This document shows positions 39,118-48,591 of a DNA stretch of 64,000 bases, piece by piece. Made by a program: the position numbers and the translations under genes. Source of the stretch: Sneathiella chungangensis (GTDB lineage Bacteria; Pseudomonadota; Alphaproteobacteria; Sneathiellales; Sneathiellaceae); NCBI RefSeq assembly GCF_009882935.1, contig NZ_WTVA01000001.1:62001-126000 (forward strand). The letters are read 5' to 3'. The first letter of the stretch is position 1. Each line of letters starts with the position of its first letter. The notes beneath the pieces were generated by a model. It was not told the origin of the DNA. It saw nothing but the letters and a program-made list of their open reading frames with translations, and ran no database searches.

Positions 39118-40455
39118 ATGTCATCCATCGCCGCCGTTGTCCTTGCCGCCGGAGCCGGAACCCGCATGAAATCGGCCAAGGCCAAAGTCATGCATGAAGT
39201 GGGCGGACGGCCGATGATTTCGCATCTGCTGGCCACCGTTGGCGGCCTCGATCCCGCGAAGATCGTGGTGGTCACCGCGCCGGGCATGGAGGCGGTGCAG
39301 AAGGAGGTCGCGCCCGCCGAGATTGCCATCCAGCAGGAAGCCCTCGGCACCGGCCATGCGGTCGCTGCGGCGCTCGGGAGCCTCAAGGGGTTCACCGGCG
39401 ATGTGCTGATCCTCTATGGCGACACCCCGCTGATCGAGGCGGCGACGTTGCATAAAATGATCGAAAAGCGCCGCGCCGAGAAGGATTGCGCCGTCGTCGT
39501 GCTGGGATTCGAGCCGGACGATCCGGCGGAATATGGCCGTCTGGTGACGGATGCGAGCGGCAATCTCACCGCCATTGTCGAATTCGCCGACGCGAGCGCC
39601 GAAGAACGCGCTGTCGGCCTCTGTAATTCCGGCGTGATGGCGATTGACGGTGCACATCTCGCGCATCTTATCGAGGCGGTCGACAACAAGAACGCCAAGG
39701 GCGAATATTATCTCACCGATATTGTCGGGATTGCGATCGGGAACGGCCTTACCTGCGCCTATGTGAAGGGCGAGGAAGAGGAGCTCCTGGGCGTCAACAA
39801 CCGCGCCCAGCTGGCCGAGGCGGAAGCCATCGCGCAAAAGCGCTGGCGCGCGGCGGCGATGGCAGACGGGGCGACCCTGATCGACCCCGACACCGTCTGG
39901 TTCAGCCATGACACCAAACTCGGGCGCGATGTGGTGATCGAACCCGGTGTTTTCTTCGGACCCAGGGTCACCGTGGGTGACAATGTCCGCATCAAGGCCT
40001 ATAGCCATCTGGAAGGAACGACAATTGGCGAGGCGGCGCAGATCGGTCCCTTCGCGCGGCTGCGCCCCGGCGCGGAGATTGCGAAGGATGTGAAGATCGG
40101 CAATTTCGTCGAGGTGAAGAAGTCGCAAATCGAGATGGGCGCGAAGGTCAGCCATCTTTCCTATATCGGCGATGCGCGCATCGGCGCGGAGGCAAATATC
40201 GGCGCGGGCACCATCACCTGCAATTACGACGGTTTTGACAAGTTCAAGACCGATATCGGGGCCGGGGCCTTCATCGGCTCCAATACCGCGCTTGTCGCGC
40301 CGGTGAAGATCGGCGACGGCGCGATTGTCGGCGCGGGCAGCACGATCTCGAAGGATGTGGCGGCGGATGCGCTCGTGATCGAGCGGGCCGAGGAGAAACA
40401 GAAACCGGGCTGGGCGAAACGCTTCCGGGACTTGAAAGCGAAACTCGCGAAATAG
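39118..40455 (+). CDS. glmU: Bifunctional GlmU (UDP-GlcNAc pyrophosphorylase / acetyltransferase)
   Basis: A 445-residue bifunctional enzyme. The N-terminal nucleotidyltransferase has VLAAGAGTRMKSAKAKVMHEVGG (about 7-29) and ILYGDTPL. The C-terminal half is a left-handed beta-helix of hexapeptide repeats ending GAGTITCNYDGFDKFKTDIG and VGAGSTI. It makes UDP-N-acetylglucosamine for peptidoglycan and lipid A. It pairs with glmS 30 bases downstream. Confidence 0.97.
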   Translation: MSSIAAVVLAAGAGTRMKSAKAKVMHEVGGRPMISHLLATVGGLDPAKIVVVTAPGMEAVQKEVAPAEIAIQQEALGTGHAVAAALGSLKGFTGDVLILYGDTPLIEAATLHKMIEKRRAEKDCAVVVLGFEPDDPAEYGRLVTDASGNLTAIVEFADASAEERAVGLCNSGVMAIDGAHLAHLIEAVDNKNAKGEYYLTDIVGIAIGNGLTCAYVKGEEEELLGVNNRAQLAEAEAIAQKRWRAAAMADGATLIDPDTVWFSHDTKLGRDVVIEPGVFFGPRVTVGDNVRIKAYSHLEGTTIGEAAQIGPFARLRPGAEIAKDVKIGNFVEVKKSQIEMGAKVSHLSYIGDARIGAEANIGAGTITCNYDGFDKFKTDIGAGAFIGSNTALVAPVKIGDGAIVGAGSTISKDVAADALVIERAEEKQKPGWAKRFRDLKAKLAK

Positions 40456-40485
40456 CGCGGGACTGATTTAAAGGATCATTGGAAT

Positions 40486-42309
40486 ATGTGCGGAATTATC
40501 GGCGTTCTCGGCAAGAAGGATGTAGTGCCGTCCCTGATCGGCGGGCTGAAGCGCCTGGAATATCGCGGCTATGACAGCGCCGGGATCGCGACCCTGACCG
40601 CGGGCGGGATTGACCGCCGCCGCGCCGAGGGCAAGCTCGAGAACCTTGAAAGGGTGCTGGAGGGCAACAGCCTGCAAGGGCTGGCGGGCATCGGCCATAC
40701 CCGCTGGGCGACCCATGGCGTGCCGAACGAGGTCAATGCCCATCCGCATATGACCAAGCAGATCGCGCTCGTCCATAACGGCATTATCGAGAATTACCGC
40801 GAGCTCGCCGATGAGCTGACCGCGAAGGGCTATACGTTCGAATCCGAGACCGATACGGAGATCGCGGCGCAATATATCACCAGCTATATCGACGATGGCA
40901 AAACCCCGGAGGAGGCCATGGCCGCCGTGCTGAAACATTTGCATGGCGCCTTTTCGCTTGCCGTGATTTTCAAGGGCCATGACAACCTGATGATCGGCGC
41001 CCGTCGCGGCGCGCCGCTGGCCGTTGGCTGGGGCGACGGGGAGATGTTCCTCGGCTCCGACGCGCTTGCGCTCGCGCCGCTCACCGTGCGGATTTCCTAT
41101 CTCGAGGAGGATGACTGGGCCGTGCTCACCCGCGACGGCGCCACCTTCTATGACAAGGACGGCAAGCAGGTCGAACGACCGATCAAACAGACGCAGCTTT
41201 CCGGCGCGATGATCGGCAAGGGCAATCACCGCCATTTCATGATGAAGGAAATCGCCGAGCAGCCCGCCGTGATGGGCGAGACGCTAAACGCCTTCTTCAA
41301 TCCGAAAAGCCGCACCATCACGCTGCCCGACCTGCCGTTCGACTGGAACGATCTGCCGAAAATGACCATCGTTGCCTGCGGCACGTCCTTTTACGCCGGG
41401 ATGATCGCGAAATACTGGTTCGAGGGGATTGCGGATCTCAATGTCGAGGTCGATATCGCCTCCGAATTCCGTTACCGGCAGATGCCGCTCAAAAAAGGCG
41501 GTCTCGCGCTCTTTATCTCGCAGTCCGGCGAGACGGCGGATACGTTGGCCGCGCTCAAATATGCGAAGGAACATGGGCAGCATATTGCCTCCATCGTCAA
41601 TGTGGAGGAAAGCTCCATGGGGCGGGAATCGGATTTCGTCTTCCATACCCAGGCCGGGCCGGAAATCGGCGTCGCCTCCACCAAGGCCTTTACCTGCCAG
41701 CTGGTGACGCTCGCCTGTATCGCCATTGATGCCGGGGTCAAGCGCGGGATCATTGATCATGAGGAGGAGGCGCGGCTCTGCGCGGCGCTCTCTGAGGTGC
41801 CGGCGCGCGCCGCCGAAATCCTTGACAGTGACGAGAATATCAAGGCGCTCGCGGAAGCCATCTTCGAGGCGCGGGACGTTCTTTATATCGGCCGCGGCAC
41901 GGGCTATCCCATCGCGCTAGAGGGCGCGCTGAAACTGAAGGAAATCTCCTATATCCATGCGGAAGGCTATGCGGCCGGGGAACTCAAGCACGGCCCCATC
42001 GCGCTGATTGACGAGTTGGTGCCGGTGATTGTCGTCGCGCCCTCCGATCCCTATTTCGAGAAGACCGCCTCCAACATGCAGGAGGTGATGGCTCGGAATG
42101 CCCGGGTGATCTTCCTCTCCGACGCGGACGGCATTAAGCAGCTTGGCGGGCGGGCCCTGGGCTCGATCGAGCTGCCGAAGGTCGACCCGTTTGTTGCCCC
42201 GATCCTCTATGCGATCCCGGTGCAGATCCTCGCCTATCATGTTGCCGTGTTGAAAGGCACCGACGTCGACCAGCCCCGCAACCTCGCAAAATCCGTAACG
42301 GTGGAGTAG
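40486..42309 (+). CDS. glmS: Glucosamine-fructose-6-phosphate aminotransferase
   Basis: A 607-residue enzyme. The N-terminal glutaminase domain begins MCGIIGVLG with nucleophile Cys2, and HTRWATHG is conserved. Two SIS isomerase domains follow (about 285 onward; SQSGETADTLAAL, GRGTGYPIALEGALKLKEISY), ending DQPRNLAKSVTVE. It makes glucosamine-6-phosphate from fructose-6-phosphate and glutamine. No GlmS ribozyme is expected in proteobacteria and none is seen. Confidence 0.98.
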   Translation: MCGIIGVLGKKDVVPSLIGGLKRLEYRGYDSAGIATLTAGGIDRRRAEGKLENLERVLEGNSLQGLAGIGHTRWATHGVPNEVNAHPHMTKQIALVHNGIIENYRELADELTAKGYTFESETDTEIAAQYITSYIDDGKTPEEAMAAVLKHLHGAFSLAVIFKGHDNLMIGARRGAPLAVGWGDGEMFLGSDALALAPLTVRISYLEEDDWAVLTRDGATFYDKDGKQVERPIKQTQLSGAMIGKGNHRHFMMKEIAEQPAVMGETLNAFFNPKSRTITLPDLPFDWNDLPKMTIVACGTSFYAGMIAKYWFEGIADLNVEVDIASEFRYRQMPLKKGGLALFISQSGETADTLAALKYAKEHGQHIASIVNVEESSMGRESDFVFHTQAGPEIGVASTKAFTCQLVTLACIAIDAGVKRGIIDHEEEARLCAALSEVPARAAEILDSDENIKALAEAIFEARDVLYIGRGTGYPIALEGALKLKEISYIHAEGYAAGELKHGPIALIDELVPVIVVAPSDPYFEKTASNMQEVMARNARVIFLSDADGIKQLGGRALGSIELPKVDPFVAPILYAIPVQILAYHVAVLKGTDVDQPRNLAKSVTVE

Positions 42310-42315
42310 GGGCGT

Positions 42316-43551
42316 CTATTCCGCCGCGATGCGGGCCGGGTTGAGCTCGTTTTCCTCGATCTCGGTGATATAGCCGCGGGTCAGCGGCAGATCCAGCAGA
42401 CGCTTGGAGAGCTGGATCTGGAAGACGACGAGGCCGCTGTTGCGGAAGGACACCTCGCTGGCGCACAGGTAGAAATCCCACATCCGGCAGAACCGCTCGT
42501 CATACAGCGCCGTCACCTCGTCTAGGCGAGCGAGGAACCGCTGCCGCCAGGCCCGCAGGGTATCGGCGTAATGCACACGCAAAATCTCGACATCCGTGAC
42601 ATAGAGCCCGGCCTTCTCGATTTCCGGCATCACCTGCGAGAGCGGCGGGATATAGCCGCCGGGGAAGATATATTTGTCGATCCAGGCATTGGTCGGCGAG
42701 GGGCGGTCGGCGGTGCCGATGGTATGCAGGAGCGCGACGCCGTCATCGGTGAGGATGGATTTCACCTTGCGGAAAAACTCCCCGTAATGCGGAACACCGA
42801 CATGCTCGAACATGCCGACGGAGACGATGCGGTCGAATTTGTCGGTCACGTCGCGGTAATCGACGAGGCGGTAATCGACCTTGCTTGCAAGGCCCATCTG
42901 TTGCGCCTTTTCCCGGGCATAGCCATGCTGGTTCTTGGAGAGCGTGACGCCGGTCGCCTCAACATCGGCATTCTCGGCGAGAAAACGGGCCATGCCGCCC
43001 CAGCCGCAGCCGATATCCAGCACCTTCAGGCCCGGCTTGAGGGCGAGTTTGGCGGCGATATGCGCCATTTTTTGAAGCTGCGCCTGTTCCAGGCTATCCT
43101 CCGGCGTCTTGAAATAGGCGCAGGAATACTGCCGGTTCTCATCGAGGAAGAGGGCGTAGAAATCATCGCCGAGATCATAATGATGGGCGACGTTCCGCTG
43201 CGCCCGGCCGCGCGGGTTGAACTGCCTGAAAAACCAGTAGATGCGGTAGAGGGTATCGCCGAAAGTGGCGAGCGGATGACGCGAGCCCCAGCCGAGATTG
43301 CGCGTGAACAGGTCGAGAAGATCGTAGATATCGCCGCCATCGAGGGTGATATCGCCGTCCATATAGGCTTCGCCGAGATAGAGCTTGGGATAGAGCGCGA
43401 GTTTGAGCGCCGTCTTTTTCGAATGCAGGCGGAGTGTGACCGTCGGTCCGTCTTCCGTTCCCTTGTAGAAATGTTCACGGCCGTCCGCGTCAAAAACAGT
43501 GAGAGTTCCCTGCTTGATGATGCGTTTGAGTATTTGCGACAATAGGAACAT
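42316..43551 (-). CDS. Cyclopropane-fatty-acyl-phospholipid synthase family protein
   Basis: A 411-residue SAM-dependent methyltransferase with an N-terminal domain of about 110 residues, then VLDIGCGWGGMARFLAE (SAM motif I) and SVGMFEHVGVPHY, which is diagnostic of Cfa. It adds methylene to unsaturated acyl chains in membrane phospholipids. An AGGAG site lies 6 bases before the ATG, and a perfect 8-bp inverted repeat lies about 40 bases upstream. Confidence 0.9.
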   Translation of the reverse strand: MFLLSQILKRIIKQGTLTVFDADGREHFYKGTEDGPTVTLRLHSKKTALKLALYPKLYLGEAYMDGDITLDGGDIYDLLDLFTRNLGWGSRHPLATFGDTLYRIYWFFRQFNPRGRAQRNVAHHYDLGDDFYALFLDENRQYSCAYFKTPEDSLEQAQLQKMAHIAAKLALKPGLKVLDIGCGWGGMARFLAENADVEATGVTLSKNQHGYAREKAQQMGLASKVDYRLVDYRDVTDKFDRIVSVGMFEHVGVPHYGEFFRKVKSILTDDGVALLHTIGTADRPSPTNAWIDKYIFPGGYIPPLSQVMPEIEKAGLYVTDVEILRVHYADTLRAWRQRFLARLDEVTALYDERFCRMWDFYLCASEVSFRNSGLVVFQIQLSKRLLDLPLTRGYITEIEENELNPARIAAE

Positions 43552-43888
43552 AGCAACTCCTGTTCATTATTCGCGTCGGGGAGACAACAGTCCGGCTACC
43601 TTCCTAAATAGCCGGAAATTCAGGTTTCTGTTGCTTCCCGCTTCAAATAAAGCTGTCAATTCCGCGATGTTGCGTCTTGGCACGCGACAAGACCGGTCAG
43701 TTCAAGACGCCGCTCCTCTTTCTTTCTCTTAACCTTCACAAATCCGGACATATAAATGAATTCTGAAACCTTGCAGGCCCAAAATCAAGATTAAATTTAC
43801 GTCCCGATTGCGTCATTTCCGTGAAAAGGAACAGAAAATAGCGGCGGAACATGACGGATCGCGGGCCGTTTCCGTGACGGCCGGCGGG
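43552..43888. promoter_or_regulatory. Intergenic region upstream of cyclopropane synthase gene
   Basis: Holds TCCGGCTA (43591-43598) and TAGCCGGA (43609-43616), a perfect inverted repeat 40-65 bases before the start codon, placing it in the leader or promoter of the cyclopropane synthase gene. A TTGACA on the minus strand (43654-43659) has no clear -10 partner. GGCCGT (43864-43869) and ACGGCC (43877-43882) pair just past the stop of the PAS gene. No protein gene is seen. Confidence 0.5.
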
Positions 43889-44389
43889 TTATTCGATCAG
43901 GGCGATGGCGCCGAGAATGAAGCGGATTTCCCCCGCGGCATCGGCAAGCGGGCAGTCGACGCTTTCGAAATTCCGCGCTTTGTCCGCCGATACATCAACG
44001 ATTCCGGTGCATCGGCGGCATTTCCCGCCCGCAACAATAGTATCGAAATAGTCCGCGAGACGCCGCAGCTCGGGCAGCGGGCTGGTTGCCGAGATTTCGT
44101 GCCCGCGCAGCGATGCCCCGACAATATCGACAACCGCTTCACCGTTCAGCCGGTAAATATAATTGCCGGGGCCGACCACCTCGATCAGATAGAGCGAGGG
44201 CGCCGTCGCCCAGTGGCGCGAGATATCGAAATCCTCCCGTTTGGGGAGGGCGGGCTGAAACCCTTCCCACCAGAAATAGAGGTTGCGCACGGCCGCTGTC
44301 CGGAAGTCGTCCTGCGACGTCACCTCCAGGCGGAATACTTTCTTGAAATTATCGGACCGGTCCTCTTCCTCTACTATTCTCAAATCCAC
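43889..44389 (-). CDS. PAS-domain (PAS_5-like) protein
   Basis: A 166-residue protein resembling the alphaproteobacterial PAS_5 group: WWEGFQPALPKREDFDI, LYLIEVVGPGNYIYRLNG and FDTIVAGGKCRRCTGIVDVSADKARNFESVDCPLAD. The PAS fold probably fills most of it; no output domain follows. Two cysteines (KCRRC) may matter for redox sensing; that is a guess. It lies 18 bases from the cation efflux gene on the same strand. Confidence 0.75.
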   Translation of the reverse strand: MDLRIVEEEDRSDNFKKVFRLEVTSQDDFRTAAVRNLYFWWEGFQPALPKREDFDISRHWATAPSLYLIEVVGPGNYIYRLNGEAVVDIVGASLRGHEISATSPLPELRRLADYFDTIVAGGKCRRCTGIVDVSADKARNFESVDCPLADAAGEIRFILGAIALIE

Positions 44390-44407
44390 GCAATTTTCTC
44401 CTTGTTA

Positions 44408-45352
44408 TTATTCGCTTGGTTGCGGTCGCGGGTTGGCCCGGGCATGGGCGATAAAGCTCTGCGCCTCGATAAAGACGCGACGCACATCGGGATAGGTCTC
44501 CTTGACGCGAATCTCGAGCGCGCTGATCGCGGCCTCGACCTCGGTCGAGGTCAGGTCATCGGCGAAATCGAGGCTGACATTGACCAGGATATCCTTTGGT
44601 CCCAGATGCATGGTCAGCAATTCGTTGACGCGGAGGATGCGGCTGTCGTCGCACATGATCGTCGTGATCCCCTCGGTGACGGCCCGCCCGGCGCTCTCGC
44701 CGATCAGCAGCCCCTTGCATTCGATCGCCAGCAGCACCGCGACGCTCGCAAGGATGATGGCGATGACGACGGAGGCGGCGCCGTCCAGCTCCGGTATGCC
44801 GAGATACTGCGCGAAGAAAATCCCGATCAGCGCCGCAAAAAGGCCGAGCATGGCGGCCGTATCCTCGAACAGGATGGTGAAGATGGTCGGGTCCTTGCTG
44901 TGCCGGACCTCCTGCCAGAAGCTGCGCTTGCCCCGGCCGCGCTGAAACTCGCTAAAGGCGACGTACCAGGCCCAGCCCTCGAAAAGGATCGCCAGGCCGA
45001 GAACGACATAATTCCAGGTCGGATCGGTGATGATTTCGGGATGGCGGATATGCTTGATCCCCTCGTAAAGCGAGATCCCGGCGCCGAGCGCAAAAATCAG
45101 GATGGCGACGACGAAGGCCCAGAAATACAGCTCCATCCCGTATCCGAAGGGATGATCCTTGTCCGCCCGTTTCGCCGCCCGCTTGAGGCCGTGCAGCATC
45201 AGGATCTGGTTGCCCGTATCGACGAGGGAATGCACCCCCTCGGACAGCATCGCCGAGGAGCCGGTGAAAAAGGCGGCCGTGAATTTGGAAACGGCGATCA
45301 GGGAGTTCCCGAGCAGCGCCGCGTAAATGACTTTTTTCGAACCGCTTGCCAA
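44408..45352 (-). CDS. Cation diffusion facilitator family transporter
   Basis: A 314-residue protein with about six membrane helices (LLGNSLIAVSKFTAAFFTGSSAMLSEGVHSLVDTGNQ holds helix 1-2 metal region, EDTAAMLGLFAALIGIFFAQ helix 5) and a cytoplasmic C-terminal domain. It probably exports Zn or another divalent cation in exchange for protons. The start is TTG at 45352, supported by GAGGGGAG 9 bases upstream. A PAS gene follows downstream. Confidence 0.86.
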   Translation of the reverse strand: MASGSKKVIYAALLGNSLIAVSKFTAAFFTGSSAMLSEGVHSLVDTGNQILMLHGLKRAAKRADKDHPFGYGMELYFWAFVVAILIFALGAGISLYEGIKHIRHPEIITDPTWNYVVLGLAILFEGWAWYVAFSEFQRGRGKRSFWQEVRHSKDPTIFTILFEDTAAMLGLFAALIGIFFAQYLGIPELDGAASVVIAIILASVAVLLAIECKGLLIGESAGRAVTEGITTIMCDDSRILRVNELLTMHLGPKDILVNVSLDFADDLTSTEVEAAISALEIRVKETYPDVRRVFIEAQSFIAHARANPRPQPSE

Positions 45353-45542
45353 AAAACCGCTCCCCTCATCAGATCTTGCGCTGAACCGCGCACAAGCATC
45401 TGATATTCTACAAAAGTCTCTGTAAAATCAAGAAAGCATTGAGGATGGAAGATTGACTATTAGATTAACTGGCATAAACTCCGGCCACGGCTGACGCGCC
45501 GTCGGCGCGGCGCTGACTAACCTCGAACCCAAGGAGCAGGAC

Positions 45543-47024
45543 ATGCTGGACAAGACAACGAACCCGCTAAATCTCAAGGACCCCGATTTATTGAGAATGC
45601 AGGGCCTTGTCGGCGGTAAATGGTGCGATGCCGATGGTGGCAAGTCGCTCGATGTGACCAACCCGGCAACCGGCGAGGTGATCGGCACCGCGCCGATGAT
45701 GGGCGCCGCCGAGACCCGCCGCGCGATCGAGGCGGCAAAAGCGGCCATGCCCGACTGGGCCGGCAAGACCGCGAAGGAGCGCGCCAATATCCTCCGGAAA
45801 TGGCATGACCTGATGCTCGAAAATACGGACGACCTCGCGAAGATCATGACCGTCGAGATGGGCAAGCCGCTCGCCGAGGCGAAGGGGGAGGTTGCCTATG
45901 CCGCCTCCTTCATCGAATGGTTCGCCGAGGAAGGCAAGCGCATCTATGGCGATACCATCCCCGAACATCAGAACGACAAACGCATCGTCGTGCTCAAGCA
46001 GCCGATCGGCGTGACCGTCGCGATTACGCCCTGGAACTTTCCGATCGCCATGATCACGCGCAAAGCCGCGCCGGCGCTGGCCGCCGGTTGTCCGATGGTG
46101 ATCAAGCCCGCCGAGCTTACGCCCTTTTCCGCCTTCGCCATGGCGGTGCTGGCGGAACGGGCGGGGATCCCCTCCGGCATTCTCAGCATCGTTACCGGCG
46201 ATGCGCCCGCCATCGGCACGGAGATGACCTCGAACTCGATTGTCGCGAAACTGACCTTCACCGGCTCCACCGCCGTCGGCAAGCTGTTGATGGAGCAATG
46301 CGCGGGCACGGTCAAGAAAACCTCGATGGAGCTTGGCGGCAACGCGCCCTTCATCGTCTTTGATGACGCCAACCTCGACGAGGCGGTCGAGGCGGCGATG
46401 GCCTGCAAATACCGCAACGCCGGGCAGACCTGCGTCTGCGCCAACCGCATCTATGTGCAGGAGGGCATCCATGACGCCTTCGTCGACCGGCTGACCGAGC
46501 GGGTCAAGGCGCTTAAAGTCGGCAACGGCCTCGAGGACGGGGTCATGCAGGGCCCGCTGATCACGGAAAATGCGGTGAAGAAGGTCGAGACCCATATCGA
46601 GGATGCGGTCAAGAAAGGCGCGAAGGTCCTTCTCGGCGGCCACCGCCATCCGCTCGGCCATACCTTTTTCGAGCCGACAATCCTGACCGGCGTGACGCAG
46701 GAGATGCGCGTCGCCAAGGAGGAAACCTTCGGCCCCATGGCGCCTATCTTCACCTTCAAGGACGAGGCCGAGGTGATTGCCATGGCGAATGATACGGAAT
46801 TCGGCCTTGCCGCCTATCTCTGCGCGCGCGATATCGGCCGCATCTGGCGGGTCAGCGAGGCCCTCGAATACGGCATCGTCGGCATCAATACCGGCATCAT
46901 CTCGACCGAGGTGGCGCCCTTTGGCGGCGTCAAGCAGTCGGGCATCGGCCGCGAAGGATCGAAATACGGCATTGATGATTACCTCGAGATTAAATACATG
47001 TGCATTGGTGGCATCAACAGCTGA
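45543..47024 (+). CDS. gabD: NAD(P)-dependent succinate-semialdehyde dehydrogenase
   Basis: A 493-residue aldehyde dehydrogenase: ITPWNFPIAMITRKAAPALAAGC, SMELGGNAPFIVF (general base glutamate) and NAGQTCVCANRIYVQ (nucleophile cysteine), ending SGIGREGSKYGIDDYLEIKY. The pattern is that of GabD-type enzymes, oxidising succinate semialdehyde to succinate. A related semialdehyde from pyrimidine breakdown is also possible. The glutathione reductase gene follows 69 bases later. Confidence 0.88.
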   Translation: MLDKTTNPLNLKDPDLLRMQGLVGGKWCDADGGKSLDVTNPATGEVIGTAPMMGAAETRRAIEAAKAAMPDWAGKTAKERANILRKWHDLMLENTDDLAKIMTVEMGKPLAEAKGEVAYAASFIEWFAEEGKRIYGDTIPEHQNDKRIVVLKQPIGVTVAITPWNFPIAMITRKAAPALAAGCPMVIKPAELTPFSAFAMAVLAERAGIPSGILSIVTGDAPAIGTEMTSNSIVAKLTFTGSTAVGKLLMEQCAGTVKKTSMELGGNAPFIVFDDANLDEAVEAAMACKYRNAGQTCVCANRIYVQEGIHDAFVDRLTERVKALKVGNGLEDGVMQGPLITENAVKKVETHIEDAVKKGAKVLLGGHRHPLGHTFFEPTILTGVTQEMRVAKEETFGPMAPIFTFKDEAEVIAMANDTEFGLAAYLCARDIGRIWRVSEALEYGIVGINTGIISTEVAPFGGVKQSGIGREGSKYGIDDYLEIKYMCIGGINS

Positions 47025-47093
47025 CCGCCAGAAACAAACCCGGGGCCGCGAAAACCAGACGCCGCAATCGGCGTCCGACTGAGGATAAGTCAA

Positions 47094-48449
47094 GTGAAAT
47101 ACGATTATGATCTGTTTGTCATCGGCGCCGGTTCCGGCGGCGTCCGGGCCTCGCGCATCTCGTCAAGCCTCGGGGCGAAAGTCGCCATTGCCGAGGAATA
47201 CCGCGTCGGCGGCACCTGCGTGATCCGCGGCTGCGTGCCGAAGAAACTGCTGGTCTATGCGAGCCATTTCTCGGAGGATTTCGAGGATGCCGCCGCCTAT
47301 GGCTGGACCGTCGGGGAGCGCAGCCATTCCTGGAAGAAGCTGATCGCCAACAAGGATAAAGAGATCGACCGGCTCAACAGCATCTATCATTCGATCCTCG
47401 AGAATAACAATGTCGAGCTCTACCAGGCGCGGGCGACGCTGATTGACAAGCATACGGTCCGGGTCGGCGAGGAGACGGTGACGGCGAAATATATCCTTAT
47501 CGCCACCGGCGGCGCGCCATCGATGCCGGACGTGCCGGGCATCGAATATGCCATCTCGTCGAACGAGGCGTTTCATCTCGAGGAGATGCCGAAACGCATC
47601 ATCGTTGTCGGCGGCGGCTATATCGCCGTCGAATTCGCCGGGATTTTCAACGGCCTCGGCGCCAAGGTGACGCAGCTGTACCGCGGCGAGCATATCCTGC
47701 GCGGTTTCGATCGCGATGTGCAGATTTTCCTCTCGGGCGAAATCCGCAAGAAAGGCATCGACCTGCGCACCCATGCCAATCCGGCGCGCATCGAGAAGAC
47801 CAACGCCGGCCTCAAGGTCACGCTCGAAGACGGGCAGGTGCTGGAAACCGACGCCATCATGTATGCGACGGGCCGGGCGCCGAACACCAAGGGCCTCGGG
47901 CTCGAAAAGGTTGGCGTAACGCTGAAGCAGAACGGCGCAGTCAAGGTCAAGGCGGATTCCCAGACTTCGGTTGACAATATATACGCCGTTGGCGACGTCA
48001 CCGACCGGATCGCGCTGACCCCGGTCGCCATCCATGAAGGCATGGCCTTCGCCGAGACGGTCTTCGGCAAGCGCCCGAAAGTCGCCGATCACGAAAATGT
48101 CCCCTCCGCCGTCTTTTCCCAGCCGCAGGTCGGCACCGTCGGTTTGACGGAAGAGGAGGCGCGCGCCAAATACGGAGAGGTGGATATCTACAAGTCGCAG
48201 TTCCGGCCGATGAAGCAGACGCTGACCGGCGGATCGGAGCAGGCCTTCGTCAAGCTGATCGTCGATCAGAAGACGGATATCGTCGTCGGCGCCCATATTA
48301 TCGGGGCCGATGCGGCGGAAATCATCCAGTCCGTCGGCATCGCGCTCAAATGCCGGGCGACCAAGGCGCAGTTCGACGCGACCGTCGGGGTGCATCCCTC
48401 GCTTGCCGAGGAAATCGTCACCATGCGGGAAAAGTTCGTCGCCGCATAA
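47094..48449 (+). CDS. gor: Glutathione reductase
   Basis: A 451-residue flavoprotein disulfide reductase: FVIGAGSGGVRASRI (FAD), redox-active GGTCVIRGCVPKKLLVYAS (about 41-60), VVGGGYIAVEFAGIFNGLG (NADP), and the C-terminal GVHPSLAEE histidine-glutamate pair. It keeps glutathione reduced with NADPH in the cytoplasm. The VGVHPSLAEEIVTM ending favours glutathione over mercuric or trypanothione substrates. Confidence 0.95.
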   Translation: MKYDYDLFVIGAGSGGVRASRISSSLGAKVAIAEEYRVGGTCVIRGCVPKKLLVYASHFSEDFEDAAAYGWTVGERSHSWKKLIANKDKEIDRLNSIYHSILENNNVELYQARATLIDKHTVRVGEETVTAKYILIATGGAPSMPDVPGIEYAISSNEAFHLEEMPKRIIVVGGGYIAVEFAGIFNGLGAKVTQLYRGEHILRGFDRDVQIFLSGEIRKKGIDLRTHANPARIEKTNAGLKVTLEDGQVLETDAIMYATGRAPNTKGLGLEKVGVTLKQNGAVKVKADSQTSVDNIYAVGDVTDRIALTPVAIHEGMAFAETVFGKRPKVADHENVPSAVFSQPQVGTVGLTEEEARAKYGEVDIYKSQFRPMKQTLTGGSEQAFVKLIVDQKTDIVVGAHIIGADAAEIIQSVGIALKCRATKAQFDATVGVHPSLAEEIVTMREKFVAA

Positions 48450-48500
48450 GGGGAAGATTTGCCGCAAACTGGAACGGTTTAGGCCGATTTTTTGACCAAA

Positions 48501-48538
48501 TGCCCCAAAAAGGGCAGGTTATTGATTGCGAAATCAAT
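48501..48538 (+). promoter_or_regulatory. Two leader hairpins before DAHP synthase
   Basis: TGCCC (48501-48505) with GGGCA (48512-48516), and ATTGATT (48521-48527) with AATCAAT (48532-48538) around loop GCGA, lie back to back in the 142-base gap between gor and the DAHP synthase gene. No U-tract terminator and no aromatic-rich leader peptide is present, so classical attenuation is not supported. They may be part of a 3' end or a leader control element. Confidence 0.35.
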
Positions 48539-48591
48539 AAAAGGCTGTAGATAATAGTTTTTCATGCGCATGAGATTTGAGGAATAGAGAG

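Noticed and set aside
40456-40485. glmS ribozyme upstream of glmS
   Set aside because: Only 30 bases separate glmU and glmS, far too short for the ribozyme, which is a feature of Gram-positive bacteria.
43808-45403. 531-codon plus-strand open frame
   Set aside because: Antisense to the PAS and cation efflux genes, low-complexity charged composition, no recognised domain.
48563-48586. Leader peptide for attenuation before DAHP synthase
   Set aside because: The short frame reads MRMRFEE with a single Phe and no Trp or Tyr run, and no terminator/antiterminator pair follows.
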